The notes under the pieces were generated by a model. It was not told the origin of the DNA. It was given only the letters and a program-made list of their open reading frames with translations, and ran no database searches. Positions 1-7,067 of a stretch of DNA of 8,899 bases are shown piece after piece. Where the stretch lies: contig JALXDT010000017.1 of the NCBI GenBank assembly GCA_027070475.1, positions 1 through 8,899 on the forward strand. Reading direction: 5' to 3'. Source of the stretch: Candidatus Aminicenantota bacterium (lineage in GTDB: Bacteria > Acidobacteriota > Aminicenantia > JAMOAD01). The position numbers were made by a program, and so were the translations under genes. The number at the start of each line of letters is the position of its first letter. Positions within the stretch are counted from its first letter, which is position 1.

Positions 1-1
1 A

Positions 2-1216
2 AGGAGGATAGGTAAAACAAGGCTTATATTTGAATCATTTAAAGACAAAAGGCTCATTTATTTTTTTGTTTCAAAAAAAGATGAAAAACTGCTTTGCGAA
101 GAGTTTGCAGTAATTTTAAAGGATTCCTTAAAAATGAATATAATAGGAAAGTTTGATAGATTCTCTGAACTTTTTGAAATTATAATGAAAACAGGGGAAA
201 ATTCAAGGATAATTTTTGCTATTGATGAATTTCAGGAGTTTTTTAATATTAACCCTTCTGTTTTCTCAGATATTCAGAGAATTTGGGATAAATACAAAGA
301 CAGGACCAAGGTTTTTTTAATCCTTTCAGGCTCAATTTACACTTTAATGAAAAAGATATTTGAAGATAGTAAAGAGCCTCTGTACGGGAGAGCTTCAGGT
401 AAAATAGTATTGGATAGTTTGAATATAAAAATAATGAAAAAGATTTTACAAGATCACAATAAGAAATATACGAAAGAGGATTTGTTGAGCTTTTATATCT
501 TTACTGGAGGGATTCCGAAATATATTGAGATATTTGTTGAACAAAAAGCATTGACTTTTGATAAAATGCTGGATTTAATTCTTTCTCCTTATTCATATTT
601 TATAGATGAGGGGAGGGAGGTTTTAATTGAGGAGTTCGGAAAAGAGTATAAAACATATTTTTCAATACTCTCTCTTATTGCTTCGTCTAAGACATCAAGA
701 ACTGAGATTGAGTCTATTTTGGGGAAGGATGTAGGTGGCTATTTAAGTTTACTTGAGAATGATTACGGAATAATAAGAAAAGTGAGACCTATATTGTCCA
801 AGCCTAATTCAAGGATTCGGAAATATTATATTATTGATAATTTTTTAAACTTCTGGTTTAGATTTATTTATAAATACAGAACCCTTGTTGAGACAAAAAA
901 TTTTAAATTACTCAAAAGTATTATCAAAAGAGATTTTGCAGCATTTTCAGGTATTATGCTTGAAAGATATTTCAGAGAAAAAATCATACTCAGCGGTAAA
1001 TATACGGAAATAGGTAGTTATTGGGAAAGGGGAAACAAAAATGAGATAGATATAGTTGCCATAAACAGTATTGAAAAGAGAGCCTTAATAGCTGATGTGA
1101 AAATGAAAAGAGAGAAACTCAATCTAAAAATATTAAAATCAAAAAGCTCAAAAATTTCAGAAAAATTAAAAGGTTATGAGATTAACTATAAAGGTTTCTC
1201 TTTAAAAGATATGTGA
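2..1216 (+). CDS. P-loop ATPase with C-terminal DUF234 / PD-(D/E)XK-like domain, 5' end cut by window
   Basis: The reading frame is open from the first bases, so the gene begins upstream; 404 residues are visible. The first visible codons read RRIGKT, the tail of a Walker A of the form GRRRIGKT, so probably only 30-40 residues are missing. Numbering from the ATG at 134: Walker B is IIFAIDE (D31, E32), a sensor-like LSGS lies at 64-67, and the PLYGRASG motif (82-89) is typical of archaeal-type ATPases. A winged-helix-like stretch covers about 185-230. The YYIIDNFLNFWFRF segment (231-244) and the C-terminal block match DUF234. E277, E304-x-D306 and D321-V-K323 fit a PD-(D/E)XK nuclease core. 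The family (AAA_14/DUF234) is common in archaea and AT-rich anaerobes; its role is not settled, and mobile-element or defence functions have been proposed. The ATG at 134 is internal, since it lies after Walker A, and is not the true start. The family call is firm; nuclease activity is inferred. Confidence 0.9.
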   Translation, partial: RRIGKTRLIFESFKDKRLIYFFVSKKDEKLLCEEFAVILKDSLKMNIIGKFDRFSELFEIIMKTGENSRIIFAIDEFQEFFNINPSVFSDIQRIWDKYKDRTKVFLILSGSIYTLMKKIFEDSKEPLYGRASGKIVLDSLNIKIMKKILQDHNKKYTKEDLLSFYIFTGGIPKYIEIFVEQKALTFDKMLDLILSPYSYFIDEGREVLIEEFGKEYKTYFSILSLIASSKTSRTEIESILGKDVGGYLSLLENDYGIIRKVRPILSKPNSRIRKYYIIDNFLNFWFRFIYKYRTLVETKNFKLLKSIIKRDFAAFSGIMLERYFREKIILSGKYTEIGSYWERGNKNEIDIVAINSIEKRALIADVKMKREKLNLKILKSKSSKISEKLKGYEINYKGFSLKDM

Positions 1217-1459
1217 TGGGAGCCAATAATATTTATAAGGGGTTACCCCTACAGTTAATTCTAATAATTTAAAAAACAACAAAAAACAAAATCTAAATGC
1301 CAATAACTTCTATTCACGATTAACAATTTTCACTCCAGCGCCAGTTTTTTAGATTAGTTATTACTCTTGTGAAAATTTCTGAATACTTTCTTTTTTATTT
1401 GGAATATACTCTCATTTATTAATGCTCAAAGCTCTAACATCCTGGAACTTAAAGGTATG
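1217..1459. other. AT-rich non-coding gap between convergent genes
   Basis: No credible ORF was found on either strand. A short perfect dyad, AGGGGTTACCCCT at 1238-1250, follows the ATPase stop codon. It could form a 5-bp hairpin with a 3-nt loop, but no T-run follows on the + strand, so it is at best a weak terminator or a chance palindrome. The GC-rich island CCAGCGCCAG at 1335-1344, followed by six Ts, has no matching arm. The gap lies between convergent genes, so both transcripts should end here, yet no convincing intrinsic terminator is visible. Confidence 0.5.
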
Positions 1460-1654
1460 CTATGCTTTAATATTTATATTCTGTCCGAGATGAGGGGCTG
1501 CTTCTTTTAAGAGTTCAACTATTTGTTGAGCCTGTTCTTTCTGCATTTCCATGCTCTTTTTAAGGATGGATATTTCAACCTCTTTTTTTGTTTTAGTGAG
1601 CTTTAAGTTGGAGATATAAGAAGCTACATTTGAGATATCGGATACATTATTCAT
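1460..1654 (-). CDS. YjfB family putative motility protein (64 aa)
   Basis: A small soluble protein with no signal peptide or membrane helix. It is almost entirely helical and ends in APHLGQNINIKA (residues 53-64), which closely matches the conserved PHLGxNIDI C-terminal motif of the YjfB family (YjfB_motility in Pfam, as I recall it). The middle, SILKKSMEMQKEQAQQIVELL, also fits the family pattern of a VLKKxMD-type helix followed by a second amphipathic helix. Length is normal for the family. The family is annotated as putative motility only because its genes often lie near flagellar genes; no biochemical role is established. The gene starts 29 nt after the stop of the pentapeptide-repeat gene on the same strand and is likely cotranscribed with it. 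Its ATG is preceded by A-rich sequence (GATAAGAAAAT) with no good Shine-Dalgarno, in contrast to its neighbours, so translation may be weak or coupled. No flagellar gene is present in the window. Confidence 0.8.
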   Translation of the reverse strand: MNNVSDISNVASYISNLKLTKTKKEVEISILKKSMEMQKEQAQQIVELLKEAAPHLGQNINIKA

Positions 1655-1683
1655 ATTTTCTTATCGGAAATTTTTTTTAAAAC

Positions 1684-2664
1684 TTAATCCTCTCTGAGGA
1701 AAAAGGAATTTAACCTTTTCCCATTAAACCTTGCATACTCTGCTTCAATATTTCCTTTGAAAATCACACCTTTTCTATTAAAAGGGCTTGTAAAACTTGT
1801 GTATTTAAAATTAACATTTCCTTTGAAAATAGTATTATTAAAGCTTAACCCCTTCATAAATTTTGTATATTTAAAGTTTATCTCTCCTTCAAAAATTCCT
1901 GATTTAAAAACCGCTTCCGAGAAATCCGCAAAATCATGGAATCTGCTGTATTTGAAGTTAGCTTCTCTTTCAAATTGGGATCTAACGAATGATACTTTAT
2001 CGTAAAATCTTGAATATTTGAAATTTGCTTCATTTTTAAATATTGAGTTTTCAAAAATAGCTGCTCTGTAAAACTTGGAATATTTGAAATTTGCACTATC
2101 TTTATACAGAGAGGAACTGAACAGAGCTTTTCCTTTGAATGAGGAATATTTAAAATTTGCTTCCTCAGAAAACTTAACTCCTGAAAAATTAGCTATCTCA
2201 AGGAATTTTGTATATTTGAAATTGGATTCATCTTCAAAATTGGTTCCCTCAAAATTTGATTTTTTGTAAAAATGAGAATATTTAAAATAAGCTCCTTCTG
2301 TAAAAACAGTGCCTGAAAAGTCAATATCCTCATAAAAGTCTGCTTTATAAAGAATTTTTTTTCTTTTATTATAATAATAACCAATAAAATTTCCTGTTAT
2401 CTTGCTGTTTTTAATTTTTATTGGAACTTTTATTCTTATGGTAATCTCTTTTTCAGAGCCTAATAATCCTGAGAATTTTCTTTTAATTTTAATATCCTTT
2501 ACATCCCTCAGATCAATATCTCCTTTTATAGTGGCATTTTCAATGTTAACCGCTTGGCCGGAATTTATCATTCTAACTATTTCATCACCGCTGATTGTTT
2601 CTGAATATGCGAAAAATGAGAATGATAAAATAATAATTCCTGCAAATAGTTTTCTTAAATTCAT
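1684..2664 (-). CDS. Exported pentapeptide-repeat protein with 22-residue period
   Basis: 326 residues. Residues 1-21 form a Sec signal peptide: a basic N-terminus (MNLRK), a hydrophobic core, and an AYS/E cleavage site after residue 21. There is no lipobox cysteine, so the mature protein is probably periplasmic or secreted. Residues 22-105 are a non-repeat cap region, mixed beta, with ATIKGDIDLRD and IKNSKITGNF resembling irregular pentapeptide turns. From about 108 to 315 aromatic or hydrophobic residues recur at alternating steps of 5 and 6, giving an 11-residue unit and a 22-residue super-repeat marked by NFKYS/T (F at 127, 149, 171, 193, 215, 237, 264, 286). This is the F-rich type of pentapeptide repeat (Pentapeptide_3-like) and predicts a right-handed beta-helix. 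No catalytic residues are evident; such proteins usually act as binding scaffolds. AAGGAGG (2673-2679 on this strand) lies 8 nt before the ATG. The YjfB-family gene follows 29 nt downstream. Confidence 0.88.
   Translation of the reverse strand: MNLRKLFAGIIILSFSFFAYSETISGDEIVRMINSGQAVNIENATIKGDIDLRDVKDIKIKRKFSGLLGSEKEITIRIKVPIKIKNSKITGNFIGYYYNKRKKILYKADFYEDIDFSGTVFTEGAYFKYSHFYKKSNFEGTNFEDESNFKYTKFLEIANFSGVKFSEEANFKYSSFKGKALFSSSLYKDSANFKYSKFYRAAIFENSIFKNEANFKYSRFYDKVSFVRSQFEREANFKYSRFHDFADFSEAVFKSGIFEGEINFKYTKFMKGLSFNNTIFKGNVNFKYTSFTSPFNRKGVIFKGNIEAEYARFNGKRLNSFFLRED
1720..2343 (-). repeat. 66-bp tandem coding repeat inside the pentapeptide-repeat gene
   Basis: The NFKY codons recur every 66 bp. 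FKY codons lie at 2278-2286, 2212-2220, 2146-2154, 2080-2088, 2014-2022 and 1948-1956, then 1867-1875 and 1801-1809, with a degenerate copy (AEY) at 1735-1743. The only break in phase is 81 bp between the sixth and seventh copies, which equals one extra pentapeptide (about residues 254-258, 1891-1905). On the + strand the most alike copies share the word ATATTTGAAATTTGC; elsewhere they have diverged. The array therefore grew by duplication of a 22-residue unit and is now held mainly at the protein level. Confidence 0.85.
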
Positions 2665-2772
2665 TTGACAAACCTCCTTCTTTAATTTAATAAAAATATA
2701 ACGGATGAAATTTCTTTTTGTTCCATCAAAAAAGACTTTTCTCTGGAGGATAACTTTAATCTTGAATGATGT

Positions 2773-2801
2773 TTGTTAAATTGATACAATTAAATTGATA
2801 A
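2773..2801 (+). promoter_or_regulatory. Candidate sigma-70 type promoter for the DUF1015-Clp operon
   Basis: TTGTTA (2773-2778), a 17-nt spacer and TGATAA (2796-2801) lie about 30 nt upstream of the ATG at 2832. An overlapping alternative is TTGATA (2781-2786) with TATTAA (2805-2810), spacer 18. The region is very AT-rich, so matches like these are expected by chance and the exact site is uncertain. Confidence 0.3.
2777..2800. repeat. 10-bp direct repeat over the candidate promoter
   Basis: TAAATTGATA occurs at 2777-2786 and again at 2791-2800, a 14-nt period. The first copy overlaps a small dyad, AATTG-ATA-CAATT (2779-2791). Its placement over the likely -35/-10 region would suit an operator, but no known regulator motif is recognised and AT richness makes chance plausible. 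Confidence 0.3.
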
Positions 2802-2831
2802 TAATATTAATAATATCGGAGGTATAATAAT

Positions 2832-4076
2832 ATGAGTATTATAAAAGCTTTTAAGGGTGTAAGACCAAAGAAAGAATTGGTTGAAAAAATAGCTTCTCCC
2901 CCCTATGATGTTTTATCATCAGAAGAGGCAAGGGAGCTTGCGAAAGATAATCCGTACAGTTTTCTTCATGTTATTAAACCTGAAATTGACCTTGAGGAAG
3001 GTATAAACCTATATGATGAAAGGGTTTATAATAAGGCAGCCGAAAATTTCAACAATTTTATGGAAAAAGGTTATCTGATTCAGGATAATGAACCATATTT
3101 CTATATTTACAAACAGATAATGGGTAATCATTCTCAAATAGGTTTTGTAGGTGTTGCTTCTGTGGAAGATTATGAAAAGGGAATAATAAAAAAACATGAG
3201 CTTACAAGAGAGGAAAAGGAGATAGATAGGACAAGGCATATTCTTTCTTTGAATGCTCAAGCAGGCCCTGTTTTCTTAGTTTACAGAAAAAACGAATCCG
3301 AGAGTTTGAATAGTATTCTTGAATCTATTCAAAAAGAATCCCCTGAGTATGATTTTTCATCCTCTGACGGGGTAAGACATATATTCTGGGTTATAAAAGA
3401 CAAAGCTTTGATTAACTCCATTGAGTCTGCTTTTGAAAAAATACCCTACCTTTATATTGCCGACGGACATCATCGTTCTGCTGCTGCTCTGAGAGTGAGA
3501 AACATTAAAATGAAAGAAAACAAAAATCACACAGGCAAGGAACCTTACAACTTTTTTTTAACGGTTATTTTCCCGCATGATCAGATGAATATAATGGCTT
3601 ACAATAGAGTTATAAAGGACCTTAATGGTTTTACGGTGGAAGAAATTTTAAAGAGAATGGAAAAGGTTTTCGAAATTAAAGAAACAGACAGACAGGCACC
3701 AGTTCAAAAGCATAATATTGTAATGTATGTAGAAGGGAAATGGTATTGTCTCTCTGTAAAAAAAGAGGCCTTTAATCCTGATGACCCAATAGAAAGCCTT
3801 GATGTTCAGATTCTTCAAAAAAATGTAATTTCGCCGATATTCGGAATAAATGATATAAGAAAGGATAAGAGGATAGATTTTGTAGGCGGGATTCGAGGGA
3901 CAGAATATCTGAAAAAACTTGTTGATTCTGGAGAGTTTAAGGTAGCTTTTTCCATGTATCCTACTTCGATAGAGGAACTTCTAAAGGTTGCAGATGCAAA
4001 GAAAATCATGCCTCCTAAATCAACATGGTTTGAACCAAAGTTAAAATCAGGTATTGTTGTCCATCTTTTAAAATGA
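2832..4076 (+). CDS. DUF1015 family protein (ParB/SerK-like DGHHR motif)
   Basis: 414 residues, full length for the family. Recognised by the N-terminal ASPPYDVLS block (21-29), RTRHILSLNAQAGPVFLVY (133-151), the signature ADGHHRSAAA (210-219), and the C-terminal MPPKSTWFEPKLKSGIVVHLL (393-413, KSTWFEPK being the core). DUF1015 has no firmly assigned function that I can cite. The DGHHR motif resembles the nucleotide-handling motif of the ParB/sulfiredoxin-like fold, used by the free L-serine kinases SerK and SbnI, so a small-molecule kinase role such as serine phosphorylation is a reasonable inference but is not shown here. No serine-biosynthesis gene is in the window to support it. There is no signal peptide or membrane helix, so it is cytosolic. 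GGAGG (2818-2822) sits 9 nt before the ATG. The stop is 8 nt before the Clp-like gene, and the two are almost certainly cotranscribed. Confidence 0.88.
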   Translation: MSIIKAFKGVRPKKELVEKIASPPYDVLSSEEARELAKDNPYSFLHVIKPEIDLEEGINLYDERVYNKAAENFNNFMEKGYLIQDNEPYFYIYKQIMGNHSQIGFVGVASVEDYEKGIIKKHELTREEKEIDRTRHILSLNAQAGPVFLVYRKNESESLNSILESIQKESPEYDFSSSDGVRHIFWVIKDKALINSIESAFEKIPYLYIADGHHRSAAALRVRNIKMKENKNHTGKEPYNFFLTVIFPHDQMNIMAYNRVIKDLNGFTVEEILKRMEKVFEIKETDRQAPVQKHNIVMYVEGKWYCLSVKKEAFNPDDPIESLDVQILQKNVISPIFGINDIRKDKRIDFVGGIRGTEYLKKLVDSGEFKVAFSMYPTSIEELLKVADAKKIMPPKSTWFEPKLKSGIVVHLLK

Positions 4077-4084
4077 GGTGAGTT

Positions 4085-7066
4085 ATGGGAATTTTTAAAA
4101 AACATCTTTTAACAAAAAAGCTTAACAATATACCATTTTTATTAAATCAGAAAGGAAGTTTAAGCTATTCGTCCCTTAGTTTTAAAGACCTTTATCAGAT
4201 TTTTTTAAATCACATAAGGTTTTTTAATTTTGTATTTATCAATGAGATAATAGAAAAAGAGTATTCATACAAAGAGGTGGCAGATATACTGGCCAGTGAT
4301 TTCTCTCTTTTAAATGATGATAACAATATCAGGGTTCATGAATTTTTAATTCAAACCTTCTCATCTTCTCTCTTTTCAAAGATTGAAGACAGAAAATACT
4401 ATTATTCGATTTTTTCAAAGGTGAAAACCTATGCAAAACCTGTTTTTTTAAGTATGGATGAAAATCACTTAAAGATAATAACGAATGATTTTTTAAATGT
4501 CTTTAATCTATATATTTCATTTTTGTATGAAACTTTAAAAATCAAACTATTCTATTATGAAAAGGATCAAAAATTGTGGGATAGTTTTCTTCCTCTGGTG
4601 GACAAAGAGCATCCCCACATTTATTCCCTTTCAACGGGTTTGTTTGTGGACCTTTTTCCTTTTGTGATATTTAGGGATGGGGAGTTTTTAGTGTGGCAGG
4701 GAGCTCTTTCTCCTTTTACCTATAAGAATGAAAAAGGAGAGATTTTAGAAGTCAAAACGGATGAGATAAGAGAAAAAATTCTTGAATATTGTGAATATTT
4801 CTTTTTAACTGAAAAGGCTAAGACAATTTTAAATAATTCTGATAATCAATACATAAGAAGAGCCTTTAGAAATCTTGAAAAAATAAAGAGAGATGAAAGT
4901 AAAGGGGACTATCTTTCCTTAATAAAGGATGTGTCAAATTATAAGTTCAGTTATAGGGCTCAGGAGAGAGAAAATAAATATCTTGAGTATTTGATAGCCA
5001 AAGCTTATAAGAAATTGGGTAATTTTTCTCAGGCAATTGTTTTAATGGAAAAAGTAATGGAAATGAGCCCTGACTTTCACTATCCTTACCTCTTGCTAAT
5101 TGAGATATATATTCAGAACAATCAACCGACTAAAGCGAATTTTTTAATAGAAAGATTGAAAAAGCATGTGTTTCAACCGGAAATTTTGAAAAGGGTTTCT
5201 AAATTACAGGAAGCTCTAATAAAGAGAAAGGGAGTTTCTTCAAAACTAAAGCTCGACAAGGAACTAATAGATCTGAAAAAGAGATTGGAAGAGATGTCAC
5301 CTGTGATTATAGGTAGAGAAGATAAAACCATGGAAGCTCTTGAAGCATTAAGCTGTATGAGGAAAAATTCCCTGATTATTTTAGGTGATCCGGGTGTTGG
5401 AAAGACATCAATTGTTTATAATGTTGTCCATAAGATTATTAAGGAAGAGGTACCAGAGAATCTTAAGGATATTCCTGTTTATGAGTTAAACATAGGAGCA
5501 CTTTTTTCAGGGACAAAATACAGAGGTCAATTGGAGGAAAAGCTTCTTACTATGTTTAATAGGCTTGAAGAGGAACAGGCACTTCTTTTTATAGATGATA
5601 TAAATTTTCTCATAGGAAATGATGCTACTAAAGGAGCTTCTTTTGATTTCTCCTCATTTCTAAAACCGTATCTTGAAAGGAAAAAGCTAAAAATCATAGC
5701 AACTTCAAATTATGAAGATTATATTAAAACCATTTCAAGAATACCTGTTTATACCCGTTTGTTTCAGAGGCTTGATTTAAAAGAGTTAGACAGGGATGAT
5801 GTTTCTATAATCCTGAAGATAAAAGCTGATGAACTCTCAAGGTATCATAATGTTACAATTGATATTGAGAAAATTGTTGAACATATAGAGCTTGTAAAGC
5901 AATTTTTCAGAGAAAGGATGCTTCCCGATAAGGCTATCGAGCTTCTTGACAGAACATGTTCGAGAGTTAATTATGAATATTTCAGAGGTGAAAGAGAGGA
6001 TAATATTGTAGGAGAGCTTGATTTCCTTAAAACCATAGCTCAGACAAAGGGAGTTGAACTGAGCACTATTTCAGTATCATTAAAAGAAAGACTGAAGAAT
6101 CTTTCCTCTAATCTTAAAAAATCCATTATAGGACAGGATAGGGTAATAGATGAATTGGTAAAAAAGATTATACCTGCAAAGATGGGGTTTAAGTTAAATC
6201 CTGATAGACCAGATGGAGTCTTTTTATTTATCGGGCCTACAGGTGTTGGTAAAACAGAGCTTGCCAGAAAATTAGCAAAGGAGCTTTATGGAGATGAAAA
6301 CAAGCTTTTAAGATTTGACATGTCAGAGTATATGGAAGAATTTACATTTTCAAGATTAATCGGAGCTGCTCCCGGCTATGTCGGTTATTATGACCAGAAT
6401 CAGTTAACAGATGAAATGAAAAAAGACCCTTACAGAGTAATTCTTCTTGATGAGATTGAGAAAGCTCATCCTCAACTTATAAATATATTTTTGCAGGTTT
6501 TTGATTCTGGAGTTTTGACTGATGCAAGAGGGAATAAGGCTTATTTTGATAATTCTATAATTATAATGACTTCAAATGTCGGAACATCTCTCTTTTCAAA
6601 AATTAATGTTGGTTTTGATGATAATGGTATTAAAAAGGGCAAGGTAACAAAATCAGAACTATCTGCTGAGATAAAGAGATTTTTCAAACCAGAGTTTCTT
6701 AATAGAGTTGATGAAATCCTGTACTTTAACTCATTAACAAAAGAAGATGCTAAGAAGATTGTTGCAATAAAAATTGATGAGTTTAATAGAAAGATGAAAA
6801 ACAAGCTTACAATAGAAGCGGATGATTTGATTATAGATTATCTTGCTGATAAGGGATTTTCTCAGGAATTCGGAGCAAGAGAGATACTTAGAGTTATACA
6901 GAATGAACTTCTTTTAAAAATTGCGAATAAAAAGCTTTTGGCAGAAGGTAGTTTTAGAAAGATATTTGTTTCATATGATAAAAAAACAGAGGAAATTATT
7001 ATAAGGGAAGAAATCCTTGAGGCTGATAATATAAAAGTAGGTAAGGAAGAAGAGACAGAAAACTAA
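4085..7066 (+). CDS. ClpA/ClpC-like double AAA+ ATPase with a novel N-terminal region and TPR-like segment
   Basis: 993 residues. Residues 1-290 form an unrecognised mixed alpha/beta domain (notably VDLFPFVIFRDGEFLVWQ, 188-205), about 298-375 a TPR-like helical pair, and 385-405 a charged linker. D1: Walker A GDPGVGKTS (434-442), pore loop KYRG (478-481), Walker B LLFIDD (500-505, usual Glu replaced by D505), sensor N542, and TRLFQ (557-561), where ClpA and ClpB have RRFQ. LPDKAIELLD (613-622) leads to D2 after about 60 residues, as in ClpA, so there is no ClpB middle domain. D2: GPTGVGKTE (717-725), pore GYVGY (764-768), Walker B ILLDE (786-790), sensor TSN (829-831), VGF (842-844), arginine finger in FLNR (R874), sensor-2 GAR (930-932). 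It should be a hexameric unfoldase; VGF suggests pairing with ClpP. Clp_N repeats are absent. The Shine-Dalgarno GAGG (4075-4078) overlaps the upstream TGA stop, implying coupled translation with the DUF1015 gene. The family call is firm; partner and substrates are inferred. Confidence 0.92.
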   Translation: MGIFKKHLLTKKLNNIPFLLNQKGSLSYSSLSFKDLYQIFLNHIRFFNFVFINEIIEKEYSYKEVADILASDFSLLNDDNNIRVHEFLIQTFSSSLFSKIEDRKYYYSIFSKVKTYAKPVFLSMDENHLKIITNDFLNVFNLYISFLYETLKIKLFYYEKDQKLWDSFLPLVDKEHPHIYSLSTGLFVDLFPFVIFRDGEFLVWQGALSPFTYKNEKGEILEVKTDEIREKILEYCEYFFLTEKAKTILNNSDNQYIRRAFRNLEKIKRDESKGDYLSLIKDVSNYKFSYRAQERENKYLEYLIAKAYKKLGNFSQAIVLMEKVMEMSPDFHYPYLLLIEIYIQNNQPTKANFLIERLKKHVFQPEILKRVSKLQEALIKRKGVSSKLKLDKELIDLKKRLEEMSPVIIGREDKTMEALEALSCMRKNSLIILGDPGVGKTSIVYNVVHKIIKEEVPENLKDIPVYELNIGALFSGTKYRGQLEEKLLTMFNRLEEEQALLFIDDINFLIGNDATKGASFDFSSFLKPYLERKKLKIIATSNYEDYIKTISRIPVYTRLFQRLDLKELDRDDVSIILKIKADELSRYHNVTIDIEKIVEHIELVKQFFRERMLPDKAIELLDRTCSRVNYEYFRGEREDNIVGELDFLKTIAQTKGVELSTISVSLKERLKNLSSNLKKSIIGQDRVIDELVKKIIPAKMGFKLNPDRPDGVFLFIGPTGVGKTELARKLAKELYGDENKLLRFDMSEYMEEFTFSRLIGAAPGYVGYYDQNQLTDEMKKDPYRVILLDEIEKAHPQLINIFLQVFDSGVLTDARGNKAYFDNSIIIMTSNVGTSLFSKINVGFDDNGIKKGKVTKSELSAEIKRFFKPEFLNRVDEILYFNSLTKEDAKKIVAIKIDEFNRKMKNKLTIEADDLIIDYLADKGFSQEFGAREILRVIQNELLLKIANKKLLAEGSFRKIFVSYDKKTEEIIIREEILEADNIKVGKEEETEN

Positions 7067-7067
7067 A

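Noticed and set aside
134..136. The ATG at 134 as the start of the DUF234 ATPase gene.
   Set aside because: The frame is open upstream to the window edge and encodes the end of a Walker A motif (RRIGKT) needed by the protein; the true start lies outside the window.
1238..1250. AGGGGTTACCCCT as an intrinsic terminator for the DUF234 ATPase gene.
   Set aside because: The stem is only 5 bp and no T-tract follows on the + strand, so it is noted only as a weak dyad.
1290..1377. Interleaved inverted repeats: AATCTAAA/TTTAGATT (1290-1297, 1348-1355), AATAACT/AGTTATT (1302-1308, 1356-1362) and AATTTTCAC/GTGAAAATT (1325-1333, 1369-1377), suggesting a structured RNA.
   Set aside because: The arms cross rather than nest, loops are 35-50 nt, and in a 240-bp AT-rich gap one or so 8-bp inverted repeat is expected by chance. 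No known RNA family is recognised.
1757..2668. Overlapping open frames on both strands within the pentapeptide-repeat gene.
   Set aside because: They are shadows of the 66-bp coding repeat: low-complexity translations with no family match and no RBS. The signal peptide and repeat logic support only the 1684-2664 frame.
4085..7066. The Clp-like gene as ClpB disaggregase or the T6SS ATPase ClpV.
   Set aside because: There is no coiled-coil middle domain between D1 and D2, no Clp_N, a ClpP-loop-like VGF is present, and no type VI secretion genes are nearby.
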